Made by a program: the position numbers and the translations under genes. The notes below the pieces were generated by a model, which had not been told where the DNA came from, did not search any database, and worked only from the letters and a program-made list of their open reading frames with translations. Below are positions 1-8,952 of a stretch of 18,248 bases of DNA, piece by piece. Positions within the stretch are counted from its first letter, which is position 1. Every line of letters starts with the position of its first letter. Source of the stretch: Cudoniella acicularis (lineage: Eukaryota; Ascomycota; Leotiomycetes; Helotiales; Helotiaceae); the NCBI GenBank assembly GCA_013054445.1, contig JAAMPI010001172.1:1-18248 (forward strand). Direction: 5' to 3'.

Positions 1-2900
1 CCAGTATATATAGCCCTCGAGCGTCTGGAGCGCTGCTCCTGTAACCGCGTCCCAGAGCCGTACTATCCCATCGTCTGAGCCAGACACGACCTGCTTGCTG
101 TCAGGTGAGAAGGCTACAGATGTGACCGAGTCAGTATGACCCTTGAGCGTCTGGAGCGCTGCTCCTATAGCCGTGTCCCAGAGCCGTACCGTCCTATCGT
201 CTGAGCCAGATACGACCTGCTCGCCGTCGGGTGAGAAGGCTACGGATGTGACCGAGTCAGTATGGCCCTCCAGCGTCTGTAGCGCCGCATTCCAGTGTGC
301 TTGCACTTTTGGTTTCAGCTGAATCCAATCTGGGATACAACCCTCAAATTGCCTTCGAACAATGCTATTTCCTGGCGCAAAGACAAGAGCAGAGCAATAT
401 AATTGAAGAGGTGTCTTTTCAATAATAGATCGGTTATATAAGGCAAATCGCTTTGCGTCGTAGATAAATGCATACAAATTGGGGCTTTTATTAATCTAAT
501 GAAAAACCAATTAGACTCTATTAAACAATAGACAAATAGCTCACCGAAATATATGCCTCTAAGGATAATATTGCTCGAATCCCTTCTGAGGTCTTGCTCA
601 TCCACCCGAGCGCCTCAAGCCAGTGTAGTAGATGAGCCTGCAGAAATCGGTGGGCTTCCTCGCTGTCGTAAGCCTGAGAGCCACTCTTTTGCAGATGCTG
701 AACCCAGTAGAGGCATGCGTATTGAACTTCAGGCGGAAGACATTTCTGAATACGACTGTTCTCAATTTGGGCCGCTTGATAACCAGGAACGTATAATTCG
801 CAAACATCCTTCTTGAGTGTCTGGGACATTAGCTGTATACAGCCAGTAGCTAATATCTGGTGTGCCTTCTTCTCATCTACCCAGAAATCCCCACATCGAT
901 CTTTATTAAGGAGAAAGTCGCAAAATGAAGGGTGGTGTAGGCGGAGCGGCCGAGTCGAGTCCTTTGGAATATCAAGGATTGTATAAAGGTCCTCAAATGT
1001 CCGGTTGATATCTTCCCTTGGAAGGTGTAACAACCTACTTAATGAAAAGGCGGAAAGAGGCGAGAGCAACACTACTATACTTCCAAGCGTATGCTTCAAC
1101 ATATCGCATACCTCTTCTCTCTCTTCATCCGAATAATCTGGGGAGATCGAGTGCCTGAGGACGGTAAGGTAGATCTCGTCAAGATGCTTGTCCGGTGCGG
1201 TAAGAGCGTTGCTGCTACCCTTAAGAATTGTATCCAGTCTCCTGCGGGCGAACCGCTTCCCTTCACGGATAAACCGACATGCCGTTGCCGCCCAAATGAA
1301 GAGGCCACAAGCGTGTAGAACCAGCTGTCTGAGAACCACTTCGCCTGGCCAGTCTGTACCAAGAGACCACTCTTGCCTAGTTATCCCTAGATTGTATTCC
1401 AGGAATAGAGAGATATCATGGTTGATAATTGTAGGCAGTACGTTGTGAAGTACAAAGTCCTGGTATTGGGCGTCGGGGATCTGGTAAAAGCCGTGGCGTA
1501 TCGGGATTTCAGGTCGGCTTGTCAACAAGACCCGAAGTCTGACAGTTTTCAGTGTTCGAGCTTCAGTTAAGAGCAGCAAAATCATCCGAATATAGTCATC
1601 TCTGTCGCACTCATCCAGGGCATCGATTACCAACACGTAAGAGGATGGATACGAGCCGCTGCCAAGCTTTGACAATGGGAAGAGGATAAGCTGGCTCCAC
1701 TGGTCACGGAAGGACTGGCTTGCAATATCTTTGCGGTTGGAGATAGCATCACAAATGTAGTGTCGGAGAGACGGTATACTGTTTGCGAGCTGCACGGCAA
1801 TACTTGTGAAGAACTTCAAGGCATGGCTCACATCTCCGCCACCTCTTGAGAAAAAGAAGCTAGCCCCAAGGCGCTCTTCCTTATAGTATCTCTGAGCAAT
1901 GGTCCGTGCAATTGTCGATTTCCCAGTGCCGGCTAAGCCCTTAAGCCAGAATATGCACCGCCCATCTTCTCCATCGGCCCAGTCGCATATCTCTTGTAGC
2001 AGGTCAACTCGAGTGTTAGGATGGCAACTAGGTTCATCTTGGCGGTTGACTGAGTTGAAAGGCGCTTCGATAGCATTCGGTAAAAAGTCGAGTAGATCGT
2101 TGTCAATTCCTTACATTAATTAGCTCTAGTCTAACTGACCATGATCAGGTAGCAATTTAAATAGTATGCTTACTGAGCTCCTTCCGGAGCCGTCTGAATG
2201 CGTTCTTTTCCCCTTCGCCATAGATAAGAGGCATATAGACGTTACAGATACCCAACAACGAGTACGCCTCATCTTCTTCGCGTGTAGTCTGACGGGATTT
2301 CGCCCATGATAATCGGTCCTCGATGGTGAATTGAGACAGTGGCGTTCCTCGAAGCGCTGACAGAGGGATTCCTGTTACCTCGTGGATTTGTTGCTCTAGA
2401 CTTCTCTTATCTCCCAGACAGCTTCTTTCTTGAGAGAAAAATTTAACCGAGCTTGGACTCGGGGCTAGCAGCTCCTGGAGGGTCCAGCCTCGAGTAAACC
2501 ATTTACTTGACCGAAATGCTGGTTCCCAAGTATACTCGGTGAACGAATCACTAGCTTTCCGCATCTTTGTCGACACATCTGAGAAATAGACATAGCATTT
2601 GACCGCATTCTGATACCAGCGAAACATAGAGTTTATGGCTTCTGTGAGCTCAGCACTGCTCGATTTGTCGATACAGCATGTGTCAACCCAGAAGTGCTAT
2701 AAGCCATCGCGTCTGGCCTGTTCTCCGCAGAATCGGATCTTGTCAAAACCAGTCTTGCTCGCTCCATTCCCCTCCATTATGTCCTTGAAGGTGACTTCCT
2801 CCGGTCCCCATGTGTGTGAGAGTATGGCATATCGGGGGATGCTGTTGAAGAATTGTGTCAGGCTGAACTCGCCATCGTTGTTGTAGTGTAGTAGGCGCAT
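1..2900 (-). pseudogene. HET-NACHT-WD40 (HNWD/HET-E-type) NLR-like gene, 3' end outside window, one in-frame nonsense codon
   Basis: Fungal NLR-like non-self recognition protein of the heterokaryon incompatibility type: a HET death-effector domain, a NACHT NTPase and a WD40 sensor. My model has exons 2900-2174, 2109-545 and 495-<1. Intron 1 is 2173-2110 (GTAAGC...AAG, 64 bp) and intron 2 is 544-496 (GTGAGC...TAG, 49 bp); the phases join exactly. Visible motifs are HET-domain AILSHTWG (residues about 24-31), WVDTCCIDKS, GWTLQELLAP and EDEAYSLLGI; P-loop GLAGTGKS (300-307); Walker B VLVIDALDECD (401-411); LLTSRPE (437-443); and WD40 repeats from about residue 838. Codon 68 (2699-2697) is TAG, where the family pattern expects Gln (DGL-Q-x-FWVD). 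HET homology runs straight on in the same frame, so an intron does not explain it. CAG to TAG is a CpA to TpA change, the RIP preference. No other stop occurs in 929 codons to the edge. A sequencing error is the main alternative. Confidence 0.88.
14..265 (-). repeat. Two complete tandem 126-bp WD40 units of the HET-NACHT-WD40 gene
   Basis: Two head-to-tail units (14-139 and 140-265), each coding exactly 42 residues, with a third unit cut by the window edge. Each reads as a WD40 blade with GHTDSVTSVAFSPD, VVSGSDD and VRLWD. By my alignment the units differ at 13 of 126 positions (about 90% identity), and all 13 differences are transitions. High-identity WD40 units of this length are typical of the HNWD family, where repeats are shuffled by unequal exchange. 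The partial unit at 1-13 reads GYIYW where GHT... is expected, so the next repeat may be more altered. Confidence 0.9.
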
Positions 2901-3560
2901 TACTTAGACAGGAACTGAAAGAATGTCTGAACGAAAGATGCCGGTGAATAGTTCTCGCAGGGTCGATATGCACGCATTCGTTGAGGTAGGAGAACAGATT
3001 GGGTCGAGGTTGTGCTCGTACGACTCAGCTGGACGACAGCCTCGCGGCATGGCGTGGTGCATCATCGCTTCGAGTGCGCCAGACCAGCTGATCGTGGCCA
3101 GCCACTGCGGAAGATGATGGCGGCTGTTTCTTCACCACAAGATGGGCCTCAATGATAGAAAGAGATGTATGGCGCTCGAAATTGTCCAGAGTACATCAGT
3201 ATGTAGGTACGCTGCTGCACAAACGCAAAAATGGGTGAGAATTAAGAGCTATTGGCAAAATGGTCAGCAGCGGGCGGCACGCGTGTATGCGCCGGAAACC
3301 TGTACGCCAATACTCTGCAAAGGTTCACTGGCGCCAGTTGCTCAAATGGTGATAGGGGGGTTTGGAACGATTCAGCGGGGCTCAAGGAGCAGGCTGGTGG
3401 CTGCTCATGGAAGTTTCTAGAAGAACGCCACACTTATATAAATTCGGTATAATGCACAAAATAATACGACGAGTGACTGTTAATACGGTATTATGTAAGC
3501 GTAATAAAATCGCTTGCCATTTTATGTACCTTCTACTCTTGTCCGGATAAATCCGGCAAG
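2901..3560. other. Intergenic region upstream of the HET-NACHT-WD40 gene
   Basis: No gene is supported here; short open frames on both strands show no recognisable family. Base composition is ordinary up to about 3430 and becomes AT-rich after that. For the minus-strand gene starting at 2900, a CCAAT pentamer (minus strand, 3002-2998) lies about 100 bp upstream of the ATG. A TATA-like TTATATAA lies near 3434-3441, more than 500 bp upstream, which is far for a core promoter. Position -3 of the start codon is G, which is favourable. Both promoter assignments are weak. Confidence 0.4.
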
Positions 3561-3880
3561 CAGTTTCCTTGTGCTTTATGTCTTTAAACGTTAAGGCTAT
3601 ATTTGAACATATTAGATGCTCTATACTATGGCCCCGAATTCCAAGAACAAGTTAGTAATTGCAATATAGCAAGGGGTAATAGCTATAACAGCTTTTAATA
3701 CTCTTAATAGGACGATCAATAGTATAGCCAAATTATAGTATTTTTCTAACTGCAAGTTGGGCCCTCGTAAAGAAATAGCTAAAGAATAATAGTAAACAGA
3801 TTATAGCTTTATATATTTATGTGGTGGAGATTTAAGACCTTTAAACTAGAAAAATTTTCGGCACACCGGTTTTTTCGTTA

Positions 3881-3981
3881 CGCACGGACGGACGTTAGTA
3901 TTCTTCTAGGAATCAAAAGGGAAGGCTCACAAAGTCACATGTAGGCTGTAATTATAGAGGACATGGGTTAATAAACTAGAT
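3881..3981 (+). repeat. Dispersed repeat, copy 1 (mutated), paired with 12049-12169
   Basis: Shares blocks with 12049-12169 in the same orientation: cgcacgg, tagtattcttc, agggaaggctcacaaa and gaggacatgg, with small gaps between them. At many differing positions this copy has T or A where the other has C or G, for example tctaggaatc against tccaggaacc. That fits stronger RIP on this copy. Short size and lack of coding potential suggest a MITE, solo terminal repeat or other fragment; the family is unknown to me. Confidence 0.65.
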
Positions 3982-4124
3982 CTCTATAGAAAGTATGCTA
4001 AAGAGCACGTAAGTTAAATCTGAAGTGACTACACTAAAGAGATCCTAGGCTCTGAGCTCTGCTACTTTAATTGTCTCTGTTGCCCAATGTTGACCATAGC
4101 AAAATACGTAAGAGTAAGTTAGGT

Positions 4125-4149
4125 TTTCCTGGTCGGAACTACCAGGAAA
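4125..4149. other. Perfect 9-bp inverted repeat (hairpin), 7-nt loop
   Basis: TTTCCTGGT (4125-4133) and ACCAGGAAA (4141-4149) are exact reverse complements separated by 7 nt. It sits about 37 bp inside the TGTTGACCATA motif at 4088, so it may belong to a transposon end. No run of T follows and no function is implied. Confidence 0.5.
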
Positions 4150-4717
4150 TACAGCCTGCATATGTGAAAGGCTAACTGGCAGGGTGTTCCGTAAGTAGTA
4201 GGCAGGAGGTACGCTGGGTTTCCGACGTATTTCTGATTATGCCTTCACTTCTAGACTAAAGAATATATAAGAAACTAATCGATGCCCTCCTGTTTAACCC
4301 CTTGAGACACGTATTATACTCCCTAGCGTTGCGCAAGGACCCCGTAGGAGCTATCCCCAATGCAAAACACGCTTCCTCCTCGCTGCCACGTGACTTGTGC
4401 TCGTCACACATAGCACACAGACAGAGCACATGTGAGTTTAGTGTTGATACAAAAGTGGCCGTTATAGTCTCGTCCGCCTTACAGCGTACGGACAGAAAAT
4501 GTCTCGTTTAAGCGCTATTAGGGTCTCTCTACTCTAAAGGTTAGAGATACCGTGGTAAATATCAATTAAGCGCTAGTAGGGGTTTGATGATTCCTTAAAA
4601 CAAGAAACCCCTGTCTAGTCTTGTGGAAAGAATAAAAACTAAGCAGAATCGCACATAGTGAGGACAAGCGGCACTATAAGGGGCTTATAAAGCTCAGCCT
4701 ATTTTTAGAATTGAAGG

Positions 4718-4915
4718 GGTCCAAATCTGGCTCCCTACTACTTGGATTTAAGGGGACCGATTCAGGCCCTCTATTGCACAATCAAACCCTTCCTTCGGCT
4801 AAGAATTTGGAGGATTGACGGTTCAAATACGGCTCCCCACCACTTTGGTTTGGAGGGAATCGATTCAAGCCCCTCGCTATGTAACCATAGGCTCAAAATC
4901 GGTTCCTATGCCCCT
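4718..4915 (+). repeat. Degenerate repeat of about 55 bp, two full copies and one partial
   Basis: Copies at 4718-4770 and 4820-4874 (102 bp apart) share the order ggtYcaaat, cggctccc, acttgg, cgattcaRg and ccct, with mostly T/C differences. A shorter related piece (ggctcaaaatcggttcc) follows near 4890. The ggttcaaat core superficially resembles a tRNA T-loop, but no flanking stem pairs, so I do not call a tRNA or tRNA-derived SINE. Confidence 0.45.
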
Positions 4916-5050
4916 GTCGGCTACTATACGAAAGTCCTTAAAGACAGCTATCCGAATAGAGGGTCTAAATAATAGACAACTCTCAAACGCCTTAGGCTTA
5001 ATGCTCGAAGTGTATTAAAACTACCCTGGGCAGATCACCTTTTAGTATTA

Positions 5051-5465
5051 ATGGATACTCTAAAGATCGAACGAGATAACGAGGGGAAAAGAAGAAAGAG
5101 AAAGAACGAGGGAATAAACAGGAGAATAGAGACTTTGATTATAAAAGCCTACGAAATAGGGGAATTTGATGGTATTAACATAGCCTTGATCATTTGCAAG
5201 CATGGTCGATATACCACGTACAACTCTAAGGTCTATATATCGTGGCCGCTATCTATAGCAGAGATAGTAAGTAAAGCGACGATTTGCTTTAAATATACGA
5301 CTAGTGCTAATACTTTACTTTTAGTAAACTGCCTATCCTCTCCTAAAGAATATGATACTAGAAGATGTCGAGAAGCGCCTTTTTAAAAAAGTAAAGAAAA
5401 ATTTGGCTCGGAAGAATAAGGAGGAGGGAAAGCACCTAATGCTTAACCTGCCGGCTCTAGTATAA
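5051..5465 (+). pseudogene. MADS-box-like (SRF-type) small protein, nonsense at start of exon 2
   Basis: Exon 1 (5051-5266) encodes 72 residues. A basic stretch KRRKRKNEG is followed by NRRIETL, KAYEIGEFDG, ALIICKHGRY and TYNSK, matching the MADS-box order of basic helix, KAYEL...ALII and G-x-Y. It ends SWPLSIAEI. A textbook intron follows (5267-5324, 58 bp): GTAAGT donor, GCTAAT branch site and TTTACTTTTAG acceptor, phase 0. Exon 2 (5325-5465) begins with TAA, then continues in frame with YPLLKNM, LEDVEKRL and a Lys-rich tail. CAA to TAA is the RIP-type CpA to TpA change, so the likely original codon was Gln. Short MADS-like proteins are known in ascomycetes and would bind DNA in the nucleus. 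Without the intron, frame 1 reads through to 5386, giving a 111-residue alternative. The family call is by eye; there is no evidence of expression. Confidence 0.6.
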
Positions 5466-7950
5466 GCTACGAAGAGGTCAAAATTGCGGAATTCTAAATA
5501 TAGAACTACTATAAGAAATAAAGCTAATCTCTTCCCCTCGTGACATATCTTGCTCGTTATAATTTCACTATAGGGTCCTCTGACCAGCTTGCCCGAAGGG
5601 GATGTAAAGCCTTTACGAAGGATCAGGATATAGTAACTGTTAAGCCAAATTAATATACGACGTCCTTTAAGCCTTTACTATACGCGTTCCTCCTAGACGA
5701 TGTCTTTATACCTTTCTATACTCCTAGCGCTGTTATTATCCTACCGCCGAATGTCCGCTTTCGATTCTGTGCCTACGCAAGCTATGTTCAGATTGCCATT
5801 TCCACCCCTAAGTCCTAGAAAACCGCCGGAAATGTTTAAATATATTTTAAAGTATTATTAATATCATCGACCGGGCTATAAGAATCCCTTATCTAGATGA
5901 TCACCAATTGTCTACCCTTAATATAGTCTACTAACTTATCTATATCCGCTAGTATAACAACATGTTCGGGTTTGTAATCGTAGTCGGACTCGCGATGATC
6001 GTAGCTTAGGCGAGGATACTAATATTCCTAGACCGGATCAACATCGTTACTATTATCGTCTGAGTATCGGTAGGATATGGCGATAGTAAGGAAATTATAA
6101 GCGGCTTAGACGATGTGGTCTTTAACAGGTTTAGGCAGATTAGTAGTAGTAGAAGAGATAGTAAAGCGCTAGTTAGGGTCGATATCAAGTCGGGAAGACT
6201 TGACTATCTTAGGTGTCTAGACATAGTATAAAGTCTTGTTGATCAGGTTAGTAACGGCAGCCAAGGCATGCGTAGTAGTAGTAGTAGGCTAGAATAGATA
6301 AGCTATAGTTTATATCTAGAAAATACGGAGAATACGTATAGTAAGGGTAGCTATAATAAGATTGCTAAAGTCGATTCTAAAGGTGAGAAGGAGGTTTCTA
6401 AAGACGTCGTAGATAGATTAGTATATGATAACAGGATATAGATGACAGTAGTAGGACGTAGATCTCGTAATGGTCTTGTTATAGGAAGGAGACGGTGTTG
6501 TTGTTGTTAGAGGGGGGGAAGTGGTTGTGTGAAATAAGGCTGGCAAGGCTAGCAAGGCTAGGAATTGGGCACCGCCTACTAAGAACGGTCAAGTTATATG
6601 ACCGAGATTGTCGTCCTTATAGGTTGACTCTGACTAAGGTACGTGAACCTAGAACAGTGACACAACGGTAATCTCGTTCGAGTACCTAGAGGACTAGATA
6701 AGACCAATATAACCGTGGCCTAAAACCCGGGTTCGTCGTACGCAGAATAATATAAGTCGAGACGAGAATATACTAGGAAGTATCGTTCTTTCGCTAGTCT
6801 TCCGTTAAGGAGCCGCTGTTCTGTCGATGTCTCCGATCAAGCGGCGGCGGATATAGTCTGCCTAGATTCCTTCGAGAGGATGTTTCGACGCTTGCTCCTG
6901 GTAGTATTGATTGCGATAATAAGTCGTCGAACTTCTGCCTCGATGCTCGTTCTCTAAACTCTATATAGCGCCGGCTTTTAATTGCTCTTGCTTAATTGCG
7001 GTGATATCTGTCTCGGAGGCGGAGTGGCGAGAGCGTCGGTACACGGGCTAACAAGATCTTGAATTCTAAACACTATTTGGAATTCGCTTCCGTTAGCTGA
7101 CTTATCATTTCTAAAAACGAATTGAAATCTAACTCGCTATAACGCCCTTAATACTACTCCTAATCTGTTCGATAGGGTTATAAGGTGATAGGCTATAAAC
7201 GCGCGAGTTTAAGCTGTTCTAACCCTCGTAGTAAAAATAGAGGCGGCTAGTTCTAGTACTAATAATCTTATACGTGCCTACTAGAGGCGCCGTTTCTAAG
7301 CGGCTCGTACGGGTATTAATATATAATTGATAGTAGATAGTAGAATATTATAGTTATACCTCTTTCGTAAATTGCGGGACGATATCTAACCCCTATAATC
7401 GGCACTTTACCCCTATCTAGAAATAGCGTTCTCTATAAACAGTACTTAGCCTTATCCAGAAACGGCGCCTAACCTCCTACAAACGCCTTCTAGTTCTCTA
7501 TAAACTATATCCTTCGGGAAATAGACTTTTGATTCTTTATTTTTAGGCTAACAAGTTAATCGCCTTATTTATAGTCATCGTCGCCTCTCTCTCTTCCCTA
7601 TACTCTAGTATCTTCGCCACCGTACCCTACTATCCTATCACCTTAAATGTCGTTACGAGGTATATCTAGTACGACGGTATGTTTATAGGCATAGATAGAC
7701 GCCTATCAAACAAAAGGAAGCGTATACGTACCTCGTGTAAGCACTGTCCGAGGTTATACGATCAGAATAGCCCTTGACTCGAGGATATGGTCACGGACAC
7801 TCTAGTAGGCGAGTCTTAGTAGCAAGTGAGATCATAGCGCAGATCATCATAAGCACAGTCGCTATACGTGGACGGAGGAGACTGTCGTATCGACGATGCT
7901 TAACTTCTTAAACGACAGACAACCTCTATAATCCGTATTTCAACCCTATC
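5466..7950. mobile_element. RIP-degenerated transposon remains (first island)
   Basis: No intact frame; stops occur in all six frames. By my count 6001-6120 has 17 TpA, 6 CpA+TpG and 8 CpG, while 9001-9120 inside an intact gene has 3 TpA and 15 CpA+TpG. This is the RIP hallmark, so the block was probably a repeated transposable element. On the minus strand around 7180-7120 the translation reads SPYNPIEQIxSSIKG, reminiscent of the third catalytic-acid block (SPxxNPIE) of Tc1/mariner-type DDE transposases but missing several residues. Other minus-strand stretches (7060-6800) look protein-like but are unrecognised. I see no terminal inverted repeats or target duplication, so the element type is open. 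Confidence 0.6.
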
Positions 7951-7989
7951 GAGAGATGGCCATGAGCCAATCAATCAATCGTATTTTAA

Positions 7990-8430
7990 TAATGGTTATC
8001 CCGAGAGCTAGATTACTCCCGGAATCTTTTCTCCTGGGAGTTATAACGATTCTAAGAGCCTACGGGCTCCTAGGAGTAAAGCTCCTGGAAGCCAGCACGT
8101 TCCTGGAAGCCTTCCTTCCAGGAAACCTGCTACTCTTGGGAGCATATAGGTTCCTGGAATCTATATACCCAAGCCAAAAAAAAGGAGACTGATTACAGCA
8201 AGACGACTTAGTAGTTGAATACGAACTTGTACCAGCATTGATTCTCGTGCTAGCATGTGAACTCGTAGAAGCTCAAAATCTCGCACGAGCCCGTATACTT
8301 CCACCACCCTATAAGCTTCTACTAACTTAGCCTTGATTCTGGTGGCAGCCCAGATTCCCGTACTACCCGTGATTATCGTGCTAGCATGTGAGCTCATAGA
8401 AGCCCAAAATCTCCGTACGAGCGTGTCTGC
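7990..8430. repeat. Degenerate short-period repeat field, 18-bp/six-codon periodicity
   Basis: The 8205-8330 part divides into seven consecutive 18-bp units of the type GAACTCGTAGAAGCTNNN (8223, 8241, 8259, 8277 and so on). In the plus frame these read as hexapeptides such as ELVPAL, ILVLAC, ELVEAQ and NLARAR. After an indel near 8325 the pattern resumes: 8372-8422 repeats 8241-8290 at high identity, 131 bp apart. The 8010-8165 part has looser 15-21-bp units built on CTCCTGGAAGCC or CTCCTRGGAG (LLEAST, FLEAF, LLGAYR). Because units are nearly palindromic, parts of both strands stay open: a 78-codon plus frame (7956-8192) and a 78-codon minus frame (8397-8161). I treat these as by-products. 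Fragment of a repeat protein or a noncoding minisatellite are both possible. Confidence 0.6.
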
Positions 8431-8440
8431 CCTACCAACT

Positions 8441-8952
8441 TGTGTGCTTCAATCAGAAATCTTATCGATCTCGCAGATTAAGAGATGAGCGCCCCTCTTC
8501 CCTCGCACGCCCAAGCCCCATTTCGTCTTGCTGGAACTGTTAACAAGCCTCGAGGCATTTATATATTATACCATCTCAATGCTAATGCATGAAGTGGAGC
8601 CCGAACCGAGAGCTGAAAATAGCTCCCTCTTTAGGTTAAGGGCCTGACTACCTTGAAGTTTGGACTATTGCTCCAATTTTGACACCCTCATGCTTGCTGT
8701 ATCTAGAAATCGTAACTTATCTTGTCCACAAACGGCACCCATATTCGCACGCTGCTCCACTTATGACCCCGTCTCCAAACTTCTCCACATTCAATTTTGG
8801 CCACAGCTGTATATCTGGGTTCGATTCAAAGGTAGCATGACGGATCCTCGTTCGGTTCTTAATTCCTTTACTCAATAGGATGGAGGAAAGAATCTCATTG
8901 AATTTCTAAATCTATGTCTATAAACGTTGGTCTGTCGCTGTCACCAGAGAAA
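8441..8952. other. Downstream flank of the 823-residue gene, no gene seen
   Basis: Composition is ordinary and RIP signs are absent. A plus-strand frame of 72 codons (8660-8878) has no recognisable content. For the minus-strand gene ending at 8953 this is the 3' flank. I see no canonical AATAAA in its first 100 bases, which is common in fungi. Confidence 0.5.

Larger units (their letters stand above)
3561..5050. other. AT-rich repeat-derived DNA, patchily RIP-like, no gene
   Basis: No intact gene is visible. The DNA alternates between TpA-rich, stop-filled stretches (about 3570-4290 and 4500-4640) and pockets that keep normal CpA/TpG content (about 4290-4450 and 4700-4930), as expected for repeats of different age. 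It contains a dispersed-repeat copy (3881-3981), a TGTTGACCATA motif (4088-4098) that recurs at the end of a possible LTR in the second island, a perfect 9-bp hairpin (4125-4149), a 7-bp inverted repeat GGGGTTT/AAACCCC (4579-4585 and 4605-4611) and a degenerate repeat set (4718-4915). Confidence 0.6.

Noticed and set aside
315..605. Minus-strand open frame of 96 codons beside the NACHT exon
   Set aside because: It is a shifted frame crossing intron 2 and exon 3 of the HET-NACHT-WD40 gene; the correct frame gives the conserved linker before the WD40 repeats.
2743..2973. Minus frame of 76 codons overlapping the HET start
   Set aside because: Out of frame with the HET domain, which has a clear conserved N-terminus starting at 2900.
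4820..4840. tRNA T-loop-like ggttcaaat, and a similar gggttcgattc near 8818
   Set aside because: No flanking 5-bp T-stem, acceptor stem or anticodon arm can be paired around either site.
8100..8160. Heat-shock-element-like TTCCTGGAA motifs
   Set aside because: Spacing is TTC-nnn-GAA rather than the required TTC-nn-GAA, and the copies belong to the repeat field.
7956..8192. Plus frame of 78 codons and the overlapping minus frame 8161-8397 as genes
   Set aside because: Both are explained by near-palindromic repeat units without stops; neither has a recognisable start region or domain.
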